Assembly: GCA_047614125.1 (NCBI GenBank)
Contig: JBLHHI010000030.1
Span: 1-30,116 of the forward strand
DNA length: 30,116 nt
Direction: 5' to 3'
Source: JBLHHI01 sp047614125
GTDB lineage: Bacteria; Bacteroidota; Bacteroidia; NS11-12g; UBA9320
Shown here: positions 1 through 9,647 of the stretch, one piece after another
Position numbering within the stretch: the stretch's first letter is position 1
How the letters are laid out: each line of letters opens with the position of its first letter
Notes under the pieces: model-generated
Database searches by the model: none
What the model was told of the DNA's origin: nothing
Seen by the model: only the letters and a program-made list of their open reading frames with translations
Program-made: the position numbers and the translations under genes

Positions 1-2664
1 ACCGTTCCATTGCTGTTAGCAGTGTTTGAACAGTTAGGCGATTGTGAAGTTGTGTATATTCCAGTTAATTGAATCAAAGTAGTTGAGTTCAATGTTCCGG
101 TTGTTAAAGTGTGCAATCCACTCGCATTTTGAGTAAAGGTAGCTGACTTAGTAATTGAGCCTTCGCTGTAATTTACCGTGAAGCCCGCTCCAACTGTTAC
201 GTTCGTAACTGTAAGTTCTAGGTCGGCAGTAGTACCTGCGCAAATGCTATCATCTATAACCGTTGAGACAACAGCAACTGGCAATTCAAGTACCTTGATG
301 GTTATCGTGTTTGAAGCCGCTGTATCACAAGGGCTATTCATGTAAATAGCTTTATACTGTGCTGTGTTGGTAATACCTACAAATGTTTGCGTGTTGCTCG
401 TATTTCCTGTAGATGCCCATGTTGACCATGATGAACCATTCCAACTTCTGGATTGCCAATCAATGATTACCGCTCCATTTGAACTGGCAACTGATTGAGC
501 AACGCTTCCTGAAGAATTCTTACAAACAGAATCTTTTGCTGCAATCACACCTGGTATTGTTGTGCTTCGAACCGTATAAGGTTCAGAATCAGATAAGCTT
601 GAAGAACAAGTTCCGCCTGAAGCGTTCAAGGTAGATGTATTAACAACGCTTGTTAAAGCAACTATTTGTACGCCGTTTGAACCAGTTACCGTGTGTGGTA
701 TCTTGTACGTACGAGTACCATCTCCTGTTCCTGATACAGATTTGGAAACACCATTGATGGTGAAATTCAACGTCCATGTTTCTGTTGAAGAAACATTTCC
801 TACTGAATACACCATAGTTACTGTATCGCCCTCACAAACCGGAGTAGTTACACTCGTAATCTCCGCTGTTGGAAGTTTGATAACCGTAACCGTTCCATTG
901 CTGTTAGCAGTGTTTGAACAGTTAGGCGATTGTGAAGTTGTGTATATTCCAGTTAATTGAATCAACGTAGTTGAGTTCAATGTTCCGGTTGTTAAAGTGT
1001 GCAATCCACTCACATTTTGAGTAAATGTTGCCGACTTCGTAATTGAACCTTCGCTGTAATTTACAGTGAAGCCTGCTCCAACTGCAACGTTTGTAACTGT
1101 AAGTTCCAAGTCAGCTGTAGTACCTGCGCAAATACTGTCGTCAAGCACTGTTGAGATAACGGCTACTGGTAATTTAAGTACCGTAATAGTTATTGTGTTT
1201 GAACTTGCCGTATCGCAAGGGCTGTTTTGATAAATAGCCTTGTATTGCGTTGTGTTGGTAATACCTACAAATGTTTGCGTGTTGCTTGTATTTCCAGTTG
1301 ATGACCAAGTCGACCAAGATGAGCCATTCCAAGCTCTAGAATTCCAGTCAACAATCAAACTACCATTTGTACTGGCAACTGATTGAGAGATGCTTCCACT
1401 TGCGTTCTTACAAACTGTATCGTTCGCGGTGATCGTACCCGGAGCAGTTGTTCCTTTTACAAAATAGGTCTTGGTGTCTGTCAAAGTAGATGAACACGAT
1501 CCACCTGAAGAATTCAACGTTGAAGTATTGGTAATGCTTGTAAGCACAACACTCTGAGTTACATTGTTTCCGGAAGTTGTATGAGGAATGGCCAAGGTAA
1601 AGGTACCTGGTCCCGTTCCTGAAACTGTTTTGGCGATCGTAGCAATTGTGTAACCCAAGGTCCAAGTTTCAGTAGAAGAAACATTAGATACTGAGTACAC
1701 CATGGTTACGCTGCTTCCTGAACAAACTGGCGACGTAAGGCTGGTGATTGCCGCTGAAGGCAATTGAATAACCGTTACCGTTCCATTGCTGCTTGCTGTA
1801 TTTGAACAGTTAGGTGTTTGAGAAGTGGTAGTGATTGCCGTTAAGGTAATCAAGGTAGTTGCATTCAAGGTACCCGTACTAAACGTATGGACGCCTGAAC
1901 CGTTTTGAGTAAACGATGCAGTCTTAGATGTTGAACCTTCAGTATAACTTACCGTAAAGGCAGCTCCAACATCTACGTTAGTAACTGTTAATTCAATGCT
2001 TGCTGTTGTTCCTGCACAAATGCTATCGTTAACAACATTAGATATTACAGCTACCGGCAATTCTTGAACGGTAACGGTAACAATATTTGAACCTGCAGAA
2101 TCACAAGGGCTGTTTTTGTAAATAGCCTTGTACTGCGTGGTATTTGTAATTCCTGTGTAGGTCTGTGTGGTTCCAGAGTTTCCAGTAGATGACCAAGCTG
2201 ACCAAGAAGTTCCATTCCAGCTTCTAGAAGCCCAGTTAACTATTGTAGCTCCGTTGGTACTGGCCGTTTGTTCAGATACACTTCCACTTGAGTTTTTACA
2301 AACCTCGTGGTCATTTCCAACAACACCTGCAACTGTGGTGCTTCGTACAACATATGTTTTGCTGCTGCTTAAGCTTCGAGTACAATTCCCGCCTGCAGAG
2401 TTTACTGCACTTGTATTAACAATGCTTGTTAAGGCAACCGTTTGTGTTCCGTTGGTTCCGGCAACTGCATGTGGTATTACCACAGAATACGTTCCTCCAC
2501 CTGTTCCTGAAATTGAATCAGGTGTTGAGTCGATGGTGTAATACAACTTCCAATTTTCGGTAGATTTAATATCCGATACGGAGTAGGTCATGGTTACACT
2601 GTCTCCAACACATATTGGTGTAGTAACGCTTGTAATAGTTGCGTTTGGATCATCTATAACTGTA
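1..2664 (-). repeat. Three tandem copies of an 888-bp (296-aa) coding repeat
   Basis: The anchor sequence accgttccattgct recurs at 1, 889 and 1777, exactly 888 bp apart, so the repeat keeps the reading frame. The first 77 bases of copies 1 and 2 are identical and the next 100 differ at only a few positions. The third copy is more diverged, and the match fades after about 2665. Each unit encodes three sub-domains, recognisable by VCEGDTVTMVYSV-, WQSRSWNGSSWSTW- and ICAGTTADLELTV-like segments. The first copy starts at the window edge, so more copies probably lie beyond it. Confidence 0.9.
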
Positions 2665-5600
2665 ATTTCTGCAATTCCAGTGTTATCAAGGTTCTTAGTA
2701 CAAGTTACGGTTCCGTTAGAAATCACCAACTTCACTAAGGTAACGTTGAAGGTAGAAATCAATCTTCCAGTTGACGTAGTAAATGTTAAAGCACTACCAC
2801 CGGTAAAGTCGCCTGTACCTGTTACAGTATGTAAGCTGTCACCTTCTAAGATGGTTAACGTCCATCCTGAACCGTTGGTTCCAGACACTTCGTAGTTCAT
2901 ACTTACCGTATTGGTAGTAGAAGCACAGTGTTTGTTATTGGATGGTAAGTTGTACCAGTTTGCTGTTGGATCGTTGGTTAATACCGTAATCGTAACCGGA
3001 GTAGAGAATGCTTGACCCGTACATGGAGCATTTTCAACAACCGCACGATACATGGTCGTAGTAAGCAAGCTTGTAAACTCTAAGGTATCTCCTGCTGAAC
3101 CTGAAATATTAGACCAACTTGTTGCTGAAGGTGTTTTCTTCTGCCATTTAACTACAACACCGTTGGTTGCTGTTCCATCCCATTTAACAAAGCCGTTTGA
3201 GTTGTAACACAAGGTTTGTGCTGCAGAAGCTGCAGATCCCGTAGGAGCAGCTTTTACTTTAACAACTTTAACAACATTCAACAAGGTATCACAACCTGTA
3301 TTGTTGTTGGTAATCTTGTCTAAGGTAATGGTTACGTTGCCTACTGGGAATGAACCCGCAAGTGTCTTAGAAATGCTCGATGAAGAACCCGTACCAGTGA
3401 AGGAATCTGTTGTTGTTCCCGCTGTGGTAGTTAAGGTATAATCAATGGTCCAAGTATGTGTATTTGGAACCCCAGAAACTTCCAAGGTTAATGCAATATT
3501 AGACGTAGTACAAATGCTGTCGTCTATGCTGGCAATAGCAGCAGCTGGTTGTGGGTGAACAAATAAGATCACATCGTTTGATGTATCTGCTGGACACGCA
3601 CCGCTTTTTACAATTGCTCTGTAGTTTGTTGTAAGGTGTGGGTAGGTAATGGTTCTTGTATTGCTTGCCGTTCCACCTACGTTAAACCAGATGTACGTTA
3701 AGTTTTCTGAAGAATCCCATTCTGTAATGCTTCCTACATAACCTGTAAGTGTAAATACATATGGACCTGAGTCGCCATCACAAACCGTGTAGCTTGGAGT
3801 TAATTTTCCAGCATACGATGGTGGGTCAACAATAATGTCTTCCGACCATGGTGATGAAGAATATGAAGAATCACAACCTGTGCTGGTATTTGTTACCATT
3901 GGCACGTTTACGTTGCTTGTTCCAACCGGAGTAAGTGGTTGTGTACTAAACATTCCAGTTGAAGTATCCGCTCCAGTAATATTATTTGGACCGTCGGTTG
4001 GATTGGTAGTATACCAATCAAAGTCCCAACCATCTGTATTTCGAACACCACCTACAAAATAAGTTACGTGAGCAGAATCATTGATACAAACACTGGTTGG
4101 AGTAACTAAGTTAATCCAAGGACGTGGCTGAACAAATACGGCTGCGCTGTCATCGTCGAAGTACGAATTCGTACACAATGGAGGCGTTCCCGCTCCACCA
4201 GTCCAAGCCATGCTGTCGATGTGAATGTCTCTTTGATCGAAAGTCCCGATTGAATCTTGATGGTACTGAACAGGAATTCCTCTTGTGAAAGAGCCATTAC
4301 CTGTACCGGTCCAAGACGTGTCTTGGCCATCGATGTTAAGATATATAATCCAATTCTTACCTGCTGAGTTTGAAACCGTTATAACGTAATCGTTGTTTAA
4401 GCCAGAGCAAATTTCATCGCTCGTTAAGTGTGTAAATGCCGTTACGTTAGGTAATGGAAGTATGGTTACGTTTTTGCTTGAAGGCGCATTTCCTTCACAA
4501 CCCGTGGTTGTATTTGTAATGATGCTGAAAGAAACCGTTTTAACCCCAGGAGGAATGGTTAACACTAAAGTAGTGGTGTCTCCAGTACCTGGGCCTGTTC
4601 CTGTAACTGTGTGATTGGTTGTTCCACCGTCGGTTGAGAAGGTAAACATCCAAGTATCGGTTGCTTCTACATCACTCACGGTATAATTAATTTCCGCTTG
4701 AGTGCTGTCACAAATAGTACTCGAAACAGTATTAATAACCAAGGTAGGAAGGTCATTAACAATAACAGTAAGTTCTGTATCCGTATTAGTACGGGTGCAC
4801 GAATGTGTAATGTTTTCTATTTGAGAAACGTCTAAGGTATATGGTGAACCACCTTCTAACAAACTAAAGGTGTTGTTTACCGTATAGGTGGTGGCCGCCA
4901 TGTTTCCAGTTCCAGACCAAACCGAGGCAGGAACATCACTATCTGTTTGATCCGTGAAAGTCATTTCCCAATCGATGTCTTGAACAGAACCGCCTATCGA
5001 AGTACAGTATTCTGCATTCATAACATTGATGGTAAACGTGTCTTGAACAAGTTCACAAATCGTTATTGAATCTCTGTTGAAAGTAAAGGTCGGTTTTGGG
5101 TTAATGGTAATGGTAATGCTGTTCTTAGCTCCAATGCCACTGCTCGGTCCCGTACAGCCATTGGTTGTATTGGTAATATTGGTTAAAGTGTACGTATAAA
5201 TACCTGGAGCTAAGTTAGTTGGTACACCAATGAAAGCCGTAGAATCGCCATTTCCCATGTTGTTGATGGTAGAAATTCCTGGAGATACACAACCACCAGA
5301 AACAAACGCTGAATCTTTTGACATAGTTACCGTCCAATCTACGCCCGTACCCAATAACTCAGCATTGGTTACGATGTATGCAAAGGTTGCCGTATCTCCC
5401 TCACACAAGGTAAGTGAAGTTGTATCAAATTCTACAATTGGTTCTGGGTTGATGGTTAATATAAAGGTATCCATTTCAGCCACAGCACATGTTCCACTTA
5501 TTGGTGATGTAATGTTGGCTGTAATTGAAGACGTATAGAAGGTATAAACTCCGGGTGTATGCGTACCACCCCAGTTTCCTGTAACGGTAGTACTTGCAGT

Positions 5601-8600
5601 ACTAGAACCCGTCCAAGGACTGGCTGGTAAGTTTGTAATAAGGTCGCCACCATAGGTAACTGCCCAAGGCACTGGTGAACTGGCCGTATTCAAAGCACTA
5701 CAGTATCGACCATTGGTTACGTTTATAACAAAAGTTGCTGTTTCTCCCTCACAAACCTCTTTGTCGGCAGTTGGGATGTCCAAAATCAATTTAGGATAAA
5801 CGTAAATGGTAATGGTAGAAATACCACTTGTACCCGTACAAGATTTGTCCGTATTCAATACGTTGTTAATGGTATACGTATAAATACCCGACGTTAAGTT
5901 GTTTGGAACAAAGAAGGTAATGGTCGTATCGCCAGATCCAGTAGTATCTCGTACTAAGCTGGCATTCTGACCCGCATCGATGTTACAATTAGACGTTAAG
6001 TTACCCGAAGATTCCGTTACGCTAAAACTCCAATTAACATCCGATCCAAGTAAGGTCGCATTACTAATGGTAACTTTAACCGAATCGGTCGTTCCTTCAC
6101 AAACCGCTTGAGTAGCGTTAACGAAAGAAACATCTGGTGCCGGGTTAACCGTCAACAAATGCGTATTGAAACTCGTCATAACATTAATACATGCTATTGG
6201 AAGATTTGTTGTAGTTAAAGAATCCGCAGTATATCGGAAGGTATCCGCAGCTAAAGAAGTCGCAATATTAGAATTATAGGTTCCGACAATTCCGTTTCCT
6301 GAACCAGCAATGATTGGATTCGGGGCGTTGCTCTTCAAGCTATCCGTAATCCCGCTAATGTCGAAGTCAACGTTAGAAAAACTACCGGCATTGGCTGTAG
6401 AGCAATATCGTGCATTGGTAGAAATAATCGAGAAGTTCGACGTGGCTACATTGTTTTCACATACTTCACTTGTTGAAGGTGATATAGAGAAGGTAGGCTT
6501 AGGATAAACATTGATTATGATGGTTCGAGGTCCAAAAGTGATTGAATCCACCGTACCAGTACAAGGTCCGTCGGTATTCATAATGTTGGTTATAGTATAG
6601 GTATACTGTCCAACTGGCAAATTGCTTGGAATATCAATAATGGAATCTTTGTTTCCAAGTCCACTAAAGATGCCGTTTAATCCAGGTAAGTCTCTTTTAA
6701 TTAAACCATTACAGTTAGTACTAACTTGTCCTGAAACCTCGTTATACGTTATTTCCCAATTTACAGGGTTGCCGTTTTGCTCTGCATTAACAACAGTAAA
6801 TCTAAAACTGCTATCCGTACCTTGACAAATATCTATGGTATCATTTCCAACTGCATTGTTAATGGTAACTAAAGGTCGTGGATCTACACTTAAGGTAAAG
6901 GTATCTCGCGTTCCTCCAGTACAAGGTGTACCTGCGGTTGTATTTGCAATGGATGCATCAAAGATGTGATCATCCGGTGTTAGCAATCCAGTTGTATTGG
7001 CGTTTACCGTGTAAACGGCATCACCAGAACCTGCGAGTCCAGGTATCACCGTGCTCACATCGCTAATCACGTTATCGGTATGAACCGTAATCGTCCAATC
7101 TGCCGTAGTGGTGCTTCCAACACCCGAACAACCAACCGTGTTGGTTACGTTGATATTAAAAAGACTCGAATCCAGCTCACACCCTTTTTTGGTGGTTGGA
7201 TCCATGGCGATTAAAGGTTTTGGCTCTACAATGATGGTTATGGTATCAATACCTACCACCGATGGTGAAGCCGTACACGTTCCAGGAGCCGAGGTATTGG
7301 TAACACCCGTTAAGATGTACTGATAAAAACCTGGGTTGAGCGTTGCTGGAACATAATATTTTTTATTTTGGTTTCCGGTACCTGTAACCGATGCCGGTAA
7401 AATACCTGCTGAAGTTCCAGCAACACAAGGTGTGCCTGTAACTCCACTTGCGCCGTTTTGCGAATACGTAACCGTCCAATTTACATTGGCAACACCAATC
7501 ATCGCATTAGTCACTTGAATCTCGAACGAATCGATGGATCCTTGACACATGGTGATGGCAGCCTTATCGAAGGTTACTGTTGGCTCTGGCTGAACCGTTA
7601 AGGTAAATTTCTTGGAAGAAACGTCTCTGCTACATCCCGGCAAACCTGGTGTGGTAACCGTCATGGTTTTAGGAGCAAAAACATGTGAGCCAACTGCCAA
7701 ATACGGATCCGTTGTAAAAGTACCACCGGCCGTCAAGGTGTCGGCAGGTATAGTACTATTAGAACTGTCGATATAACCAGCACCTGTATTAATTGGCAAA
7801 ATCCACGAAACCGTGTCCAAGGTTCCAAATCCCGGTGCAATACCACAGAATTGAACATTGGTAGCGGTTACCGTAAATATTTTTGATGTGCTGCTATCAC
7901 AAGCGGAAGCTGATGATGGCGACACCGTAATATTAGGCGTTGGGTCAACTCTCCAGCTAACCGTGTCGGTGCCAACTGCAGTTCCCGAACAAGAATTAGA
8001 TGTATTATTAATAGAGTCTAAAACATATTGATAAATACCTACGGCCATTGTAGTTGGAATGGTGAAGGTAAAAGAATCATTTCCACTACCCGTAAAACTA
8101 GAAGGCAATAAATTTGCCGTTCCAGTTACACAATTTGAACCTGTTGTGAAAGATGCTTCATGATAAAATATTTTCCAGTTAACGGCAATATCACTTGATC
8201 CAACCGTGTAAACGGCGCTATCGACTCTTACTCTAAAAGTAGTACCCGATCCGCTTCCATTACAAATATCCGTTGGAACAACGGAGAAGGTTACGGTTGG
8301 TCGTGGATAGATAATAACACTTATGTTGTTTGTAGAAACCGTTCTAGAACAACCGTCCGATGTATTTGCTATTAAGGTAAAAGTTGCACTGTATGCTCCA
8401 GGAGCAAGTGTTGGTCCAACAAATACGCTAACTGAAGAATCTCCAGATCCTGTGGTAGGAAGGAGTGAGATCAAGGCCGCGTCGCCGGTTGCAGATATGG
8501 TCCAGCTAACTGGGCCACTTCCTGAACTTGGGTCGTATTGTGCGTTGGATATACTATAGGTAACGTTAACACTATCACCCTTGCAGGCAGAAAGCGTAGA

Positions 8601-9380
8601 ATTCCCAGAAGGAACCGTTACAATAGGTTTTGGATTTACATCTACTTGTACACCTGTATTACCAGATCCACAAGCATTATTTACTGTTAAAAAGATTGAA
8701 TCCTTATCGTTGGTTAAGGTTGGAGTATAACTCCAATCATCCGTGGTGTCTAAAACGTCCGTAGTGGTTTGAACCGTTGCTGCGGATCCTCCATCTGGTT
8801 TCTTTGACCAAACATAGGTTAGTACGCCAGCAGGAACTGGAGCTGGAACATTTCCTATAAAAGAGGCCAAAGAATCTTGACACTCGTTTACGGTTCCAAT
8901 TCGCGTTAATACAACTGTTGGTACTGCTGTAACCTTTATGTAGTTATAGGGTCCAATGGTATCGATTGCGCTACAACCAACAGATGTTTCTTTAACGATG
9001 GCATAATAGGTCGTATAAACCCCCAAAGCACTTGCGTTGCTTATATTTAACGTACCCGTGGTGTATCCCGAGTAGTTTGGAGAACCTGCAGTGGTAATGG
9101 CAGTAGTGCCTGAGAAGGTTCCACCACTGGTATTTACATACCATTGATACGAAACTGCGGTTCCACAACCAACGGTTACCGTTGTTGGCAAAATAAGGGT
9201 TGGTGAGCCCGTGCCACAAAAGTCGTTGTTAACCGGTGGTTCTGAGGTTACGTTGATTTGAGCATTTGCAAGCCCAAAAGCAGCAGCCATTACAAGCAGT
9301 AACATGGTTACATGTTTGTAAAACGCTGATTTAATTTTGATTGATGTCTTTGGTGTTGAGACGATACTTCTATTAGTCAT
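1..9380 (-). CDS. Giant repetitive secreted surface protein, PKD/Ig-like domains (partial, 3' end outside window)
   Basis: The frame is open from an ATG at 9380 down to base 1, about 3,126 codons with no stop. I translated most of it and found no break. Residues 1-40 are a signal peptide: a basic n-region, the core VTMLLLVMAAAFGLANA, and probable cleavage after Ala40. The rest is low-charge, Thr/Ser/Asn/Val-rich beta-sandwich-like domains, each opening with a Cys-containing motif such as ICQGT, VCEGE or ICAGT and joined by linkers of the type YPKPT, NPEPI or DPRPL. From about 8310 to 5108 the linkers recur every 350-380 bp and two domain types alternate. From about 2664 to 1 the unit becomes an 888-bp (296-aa) tandem repeat. 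This resembles Bacteroidota adhesins carrying PKD-like or SprB-type repeats, normally exported by type IX secretion. The C-terminal sorting domain that would prove this is outside the window. Role (adhesion, gliding or matrix) is inferred. Confidence 0.85.
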   Translation of the reverse strand, partial: MTNRSIVSTPKTSIKIKSAFYKHVTMLLLVMAAAFGLANAQINVTSEPPVNNDFCGTGSPTLILPTTVTVGCGTAVSYQWYVNTSGGTFSGTTAITTAGSPNYSGYTTGTLNISNASALGVYTTYYAIVKETSVGCSAIDTIGPYNYIKVTAVPTVVLTRIGTVNECQDSLASFIGNVPAPVPAGVLTYVWSKKPDGGSAATVQTTTDVLDTTDDWSYTPTLTNDKDSIFLTVNNACGSGNTGVQVDVNPKPIVTVPSGNSTLSACKGDSVNVTYSISNAQYDPSSGSGPVSWTISATGDAALISLLPTTGSGDSSVSVFVGPTLAPGAYSATFTLIANTSDGCSRTVSTNNISVIIYPRPTVTFSVVPTDICNGSGSGTTFRVRVDSAVYTVGSSDIAVNWKIFYHEASFTTGSNCVTGTANLLPSSFTGSGNDSFTFTIPTTMAVGIYQYVLDSINNTSNSCSGTAVGTDTVSWRVDPTPNITVSPSSASACDSSTSKIFTVTATNVQFCGIAPGFGTLDTVSWILPINTGAGYIDSSNSTIPADTLTAGGTFTTDPYLAVGSHVFAPKTMTVTTPGLPGCSRDVSSKKFTLTVQPEPTVTFDKAAITMCQGSIDSFEIQVTNAMIGVANVNWTVTYSQNGASGVTGTPCVAGTSAGILPASVTGTGNQNKKYYVPATLNPGFYQYILTGVTNTSAPGTCTASPSVVGIDTITIIVEPKPLIAMDPTTKKGCELDSSLFNINVTNTVGCSGVGSTTTADWTITVHTDNVISDVSTVIPGLAGSGDAVYTVNANTTGLLTPDDHIFDASIANTTAGTPCTGGTRDTFTLSVDPRPLVTINNAVGNDTIDICQGTDSSFRFTVVNAEQNGNPVNWEITYNEVSGQVSTNCNGLIKRDLPGLNGIFSGLGNKDSIIDIPSNLPVGQYTYTITNIMNTDGPCTGTVDSITFGPRTIIINVYPKPTFSISPSTSEVCENNVATSNFSIISTNARYCSTANAGSFSNVDFDISGITDSLKSNAPNPIIAGSGNGIVGTYNSNIATSLAADTFRYTADSLTTTNLPIACINVMTSFNTHLLTVNPAPDVSFVNATQAVCEGTTDSVKVTISNATLLGSDVNWSFSVTESSGNLTSNCNIDAGQNASLVRDTTGSGDTTITFFVPNNLTSGIYTYTINNVLNTDKSCTGTSGISTITIYVYPKLILDIPTADKEVCEGETATFVINVTNGRYCSALNTASSPVPWAVTYGGDLITNLPASPWTGSSTASTTVTGNWGGTHTPGVYTFYTSSITANITSPISGTCAVAEMDTFILTINPEPIVEFDTTSLTLCEGDTATFAYIVTNAELLGTGVDWTVTMSKDSAFVSGGCVSPGISTINNMGNGDSTAFIGVPTNLAPGIYTYTLTNITNTTNGCTGPSSGIGAKNSITITINPKPTFTFNRDSITICELVQDTFTINVMNAEYCTSIGGSVQDIDWEMTFTDQTDSDVPASVWSGTGNMAATTYTVNNTFSLLEGGSPYTLDVSQIENITHSCTRTNTDTELTVIVNDLPTLVINTVSSTICDSTQAEINYTVSDVEATDTWMFTFSTDGGTTNHTVTGTGPGTGDTTTLVLTIPPGVKTVSFSIITNTTTGCEGNAPSSKNVTILPLPNVTAFTHLTSDEICSGLNNDYVITVSNSAGKNWIIYLNIDGQDTSWTGTGNGSFTRGIPVQYHQDSIGTFDQRDIHIDSMAWTGGAGTPPLCTNSYFDDDSAAVFVQPRPWINLVTPTSVCINDSAHVTYFVGGVRNTDGWDFDWYTTNPTDGPNNITGADTSTGMFSTQPLTPVGTSNVNVPMVTNTSTGCDSSYSSSPWSEDIIVDPPSYAGKLTPSYTVCDGDSGPYVFTLTGYVGSITEWDSSENLTYIWFNVGGTASNTRTITYPHLTTNYRAIVKSGACPADTSNDVILFVHPQPAAAIASIDDSICTTSNIALTLEVSGVPNTHTWTIDYTLTTTAGTTTDSFTGTGSSSSISKTLAGSFPVGNVTITLDKITNNNTGCDTLLNVVKVVKVKAAPTGSAASAAQTLCYNSNGFVKWDGTATNGVVVKWQKKTPSATSWSNISGSAGDTLEFTSLLTTTMYRAVVENAPCTGQAFSTPVTITVLTNDPTANWYNLPSNNKHCASTTNTVSMNYEVSGTNGSGWTLTILEGDSLHTVTGTGDFTGGSALTFTTSTGRLISTFNVTLVKLVISNGTVTCTKNLDNTGIAEITVIDDPNATITSVTTPICVGDSVTMTYSVSDIKSTENWKLYYTIDSTPDSISGTGGGTYSVVIPHAVAGTNGTQTVALTSIVNTSAVNSAGGNCTRSLSSSKTYVVRSTTVAGVVGNDHEVCKNSSGSVSEQTASTNGATIVNWASRSWNGTSWSAWSSTGNSGTTQTYTGITNTTQYKAIYKNSPCDSAGSNIVTVTVQELPVAVISNVVNDSICAGTTASIELTVTNVDVGAAFTVSYTEGSTSKTASFTQNGSGVHTFSTGTLNATTLITLTAITTTSQTPNCSNTASSNGTVTVIQLPSAAITSLTSPVCSGSSVTMVYSVSNVSSTETWTLGYTIATIAKTVSGTGPGTFTLAIPHTTSGNNVTQSVVLTSITNTSTLNSSGGSCSSTLTDTKTYFVKGTTAPGTITANDTVCKNASGSISQSVASTNGSLIVDWNSRAWNGSSWSTWSSTGNTSNTQTFVGITNTTQYKAIYQNSPCDTASSNTITITVLKLPVAVISTVLDDSICAGTTADLELTVTNVAVGAGFTVNYSEGSITKSATFTQNVSGLHTLTTGTLNSTTLIQLTGIYTTSQSPNCSNTANSNGTVTVIKLPTAEITSVTTPVCEGDTVTMVYSVGNVSSTETWTLNFTINGVSKSVSGTGDGTRTYKIPHTVTGSNGVQIVALTSVVNTSTLNASGGTCSSSLSDSEPYTVRSTTIPGVIAAKDSVCKNSSGSVAQSVASSNGAVIIDWQSRSWNGSSWSTWASTGNTSNTQTFVGITNTAQYKAIYMNSPCDTAASNTITIKVLELPVAVVSTVIDDSICAGTTADLELTVTNVTVGAGFTVNYSEGSITKSATFTQNASGLHTLTTGTLNSTTLIQLTGIYTTSQSPNCSNTANSNGT
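5100..8320 (-). repeat. Alternating A/B Ig-like domain array inside the giant protein
   Basis: Proline linkers (YPRPT, DPTPN, QPEPT, EPKPL, DPRPL, YPKPT, NPAPD, YPKLI, NPEPI, NPKPT) occur near 8311, 7955, 7595, 7232, 6885, 6505, 6150, 5803, 5455 and 5108. Every second domain carries a VNWTVTYS-like strand and a GxYxYxLTxIxNT ending (type A). The others have a TNxxYC-like strand (type B). The true repeating unit is therefore an A-B pair of about 710 bp. Copies are diverged at DNA level, which indicates older duplication than in the 888-bp block. Confidence 0.75.
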
Positions 9381-9403
9381 TTTAACAATATTTGTACAGG
9401 GGG

Positions 9404-9411
9404 CAAAAATA
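9404..9411 (-). promoter_or_regulatory. Candidate -7 box (TATTTTTG) of the giant surface protein gene
   Basis: Read on the minus strand the sequence is TATTTTTG, a match to the Bacteroidota TAnnTTTG element, ending 23 bases before the ATG at 9380. The position for the -33 TTG reads TTT, so the match is only partial. The rest of the 267-bp gap (9381-9647) is AT-rich and I see no gene in it. Confidence 0.4.
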
Positions 9412-9647
9412 GTAAGATATTTTCAAAAAAAAATTATTTCATTAAATTTTATTGGACGTCTAAAATACGGTATGTAGTACTTTGAATACATTTCCTAAAA
9501 GTGGGGTAATTACTTGATTTTTTGTGTTTTATAGGGTATATAGTGTAGAATAAACGCCTTAACGGCTCGACTAATCCACATTAACCCACAACGCAACTTT
9601 TGACATTCTAATTTTAGATGACAATTGTGTTGAGTTTTATCATGTAT

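Noticed and set aside
1..2664. CRISPR-like array at the left end.
   Set aside because: The repeat unit is 888 bp, codes in frame, and has no short repeat-spacer pattern.
691..4614. Plus-strand and other-frame open frames within 1-9300 (for example at 691, 2167, 2590, 4393).
   Set aside because: They are antisense shadows of the continuous minus-strand giant protein frame and have no family features.
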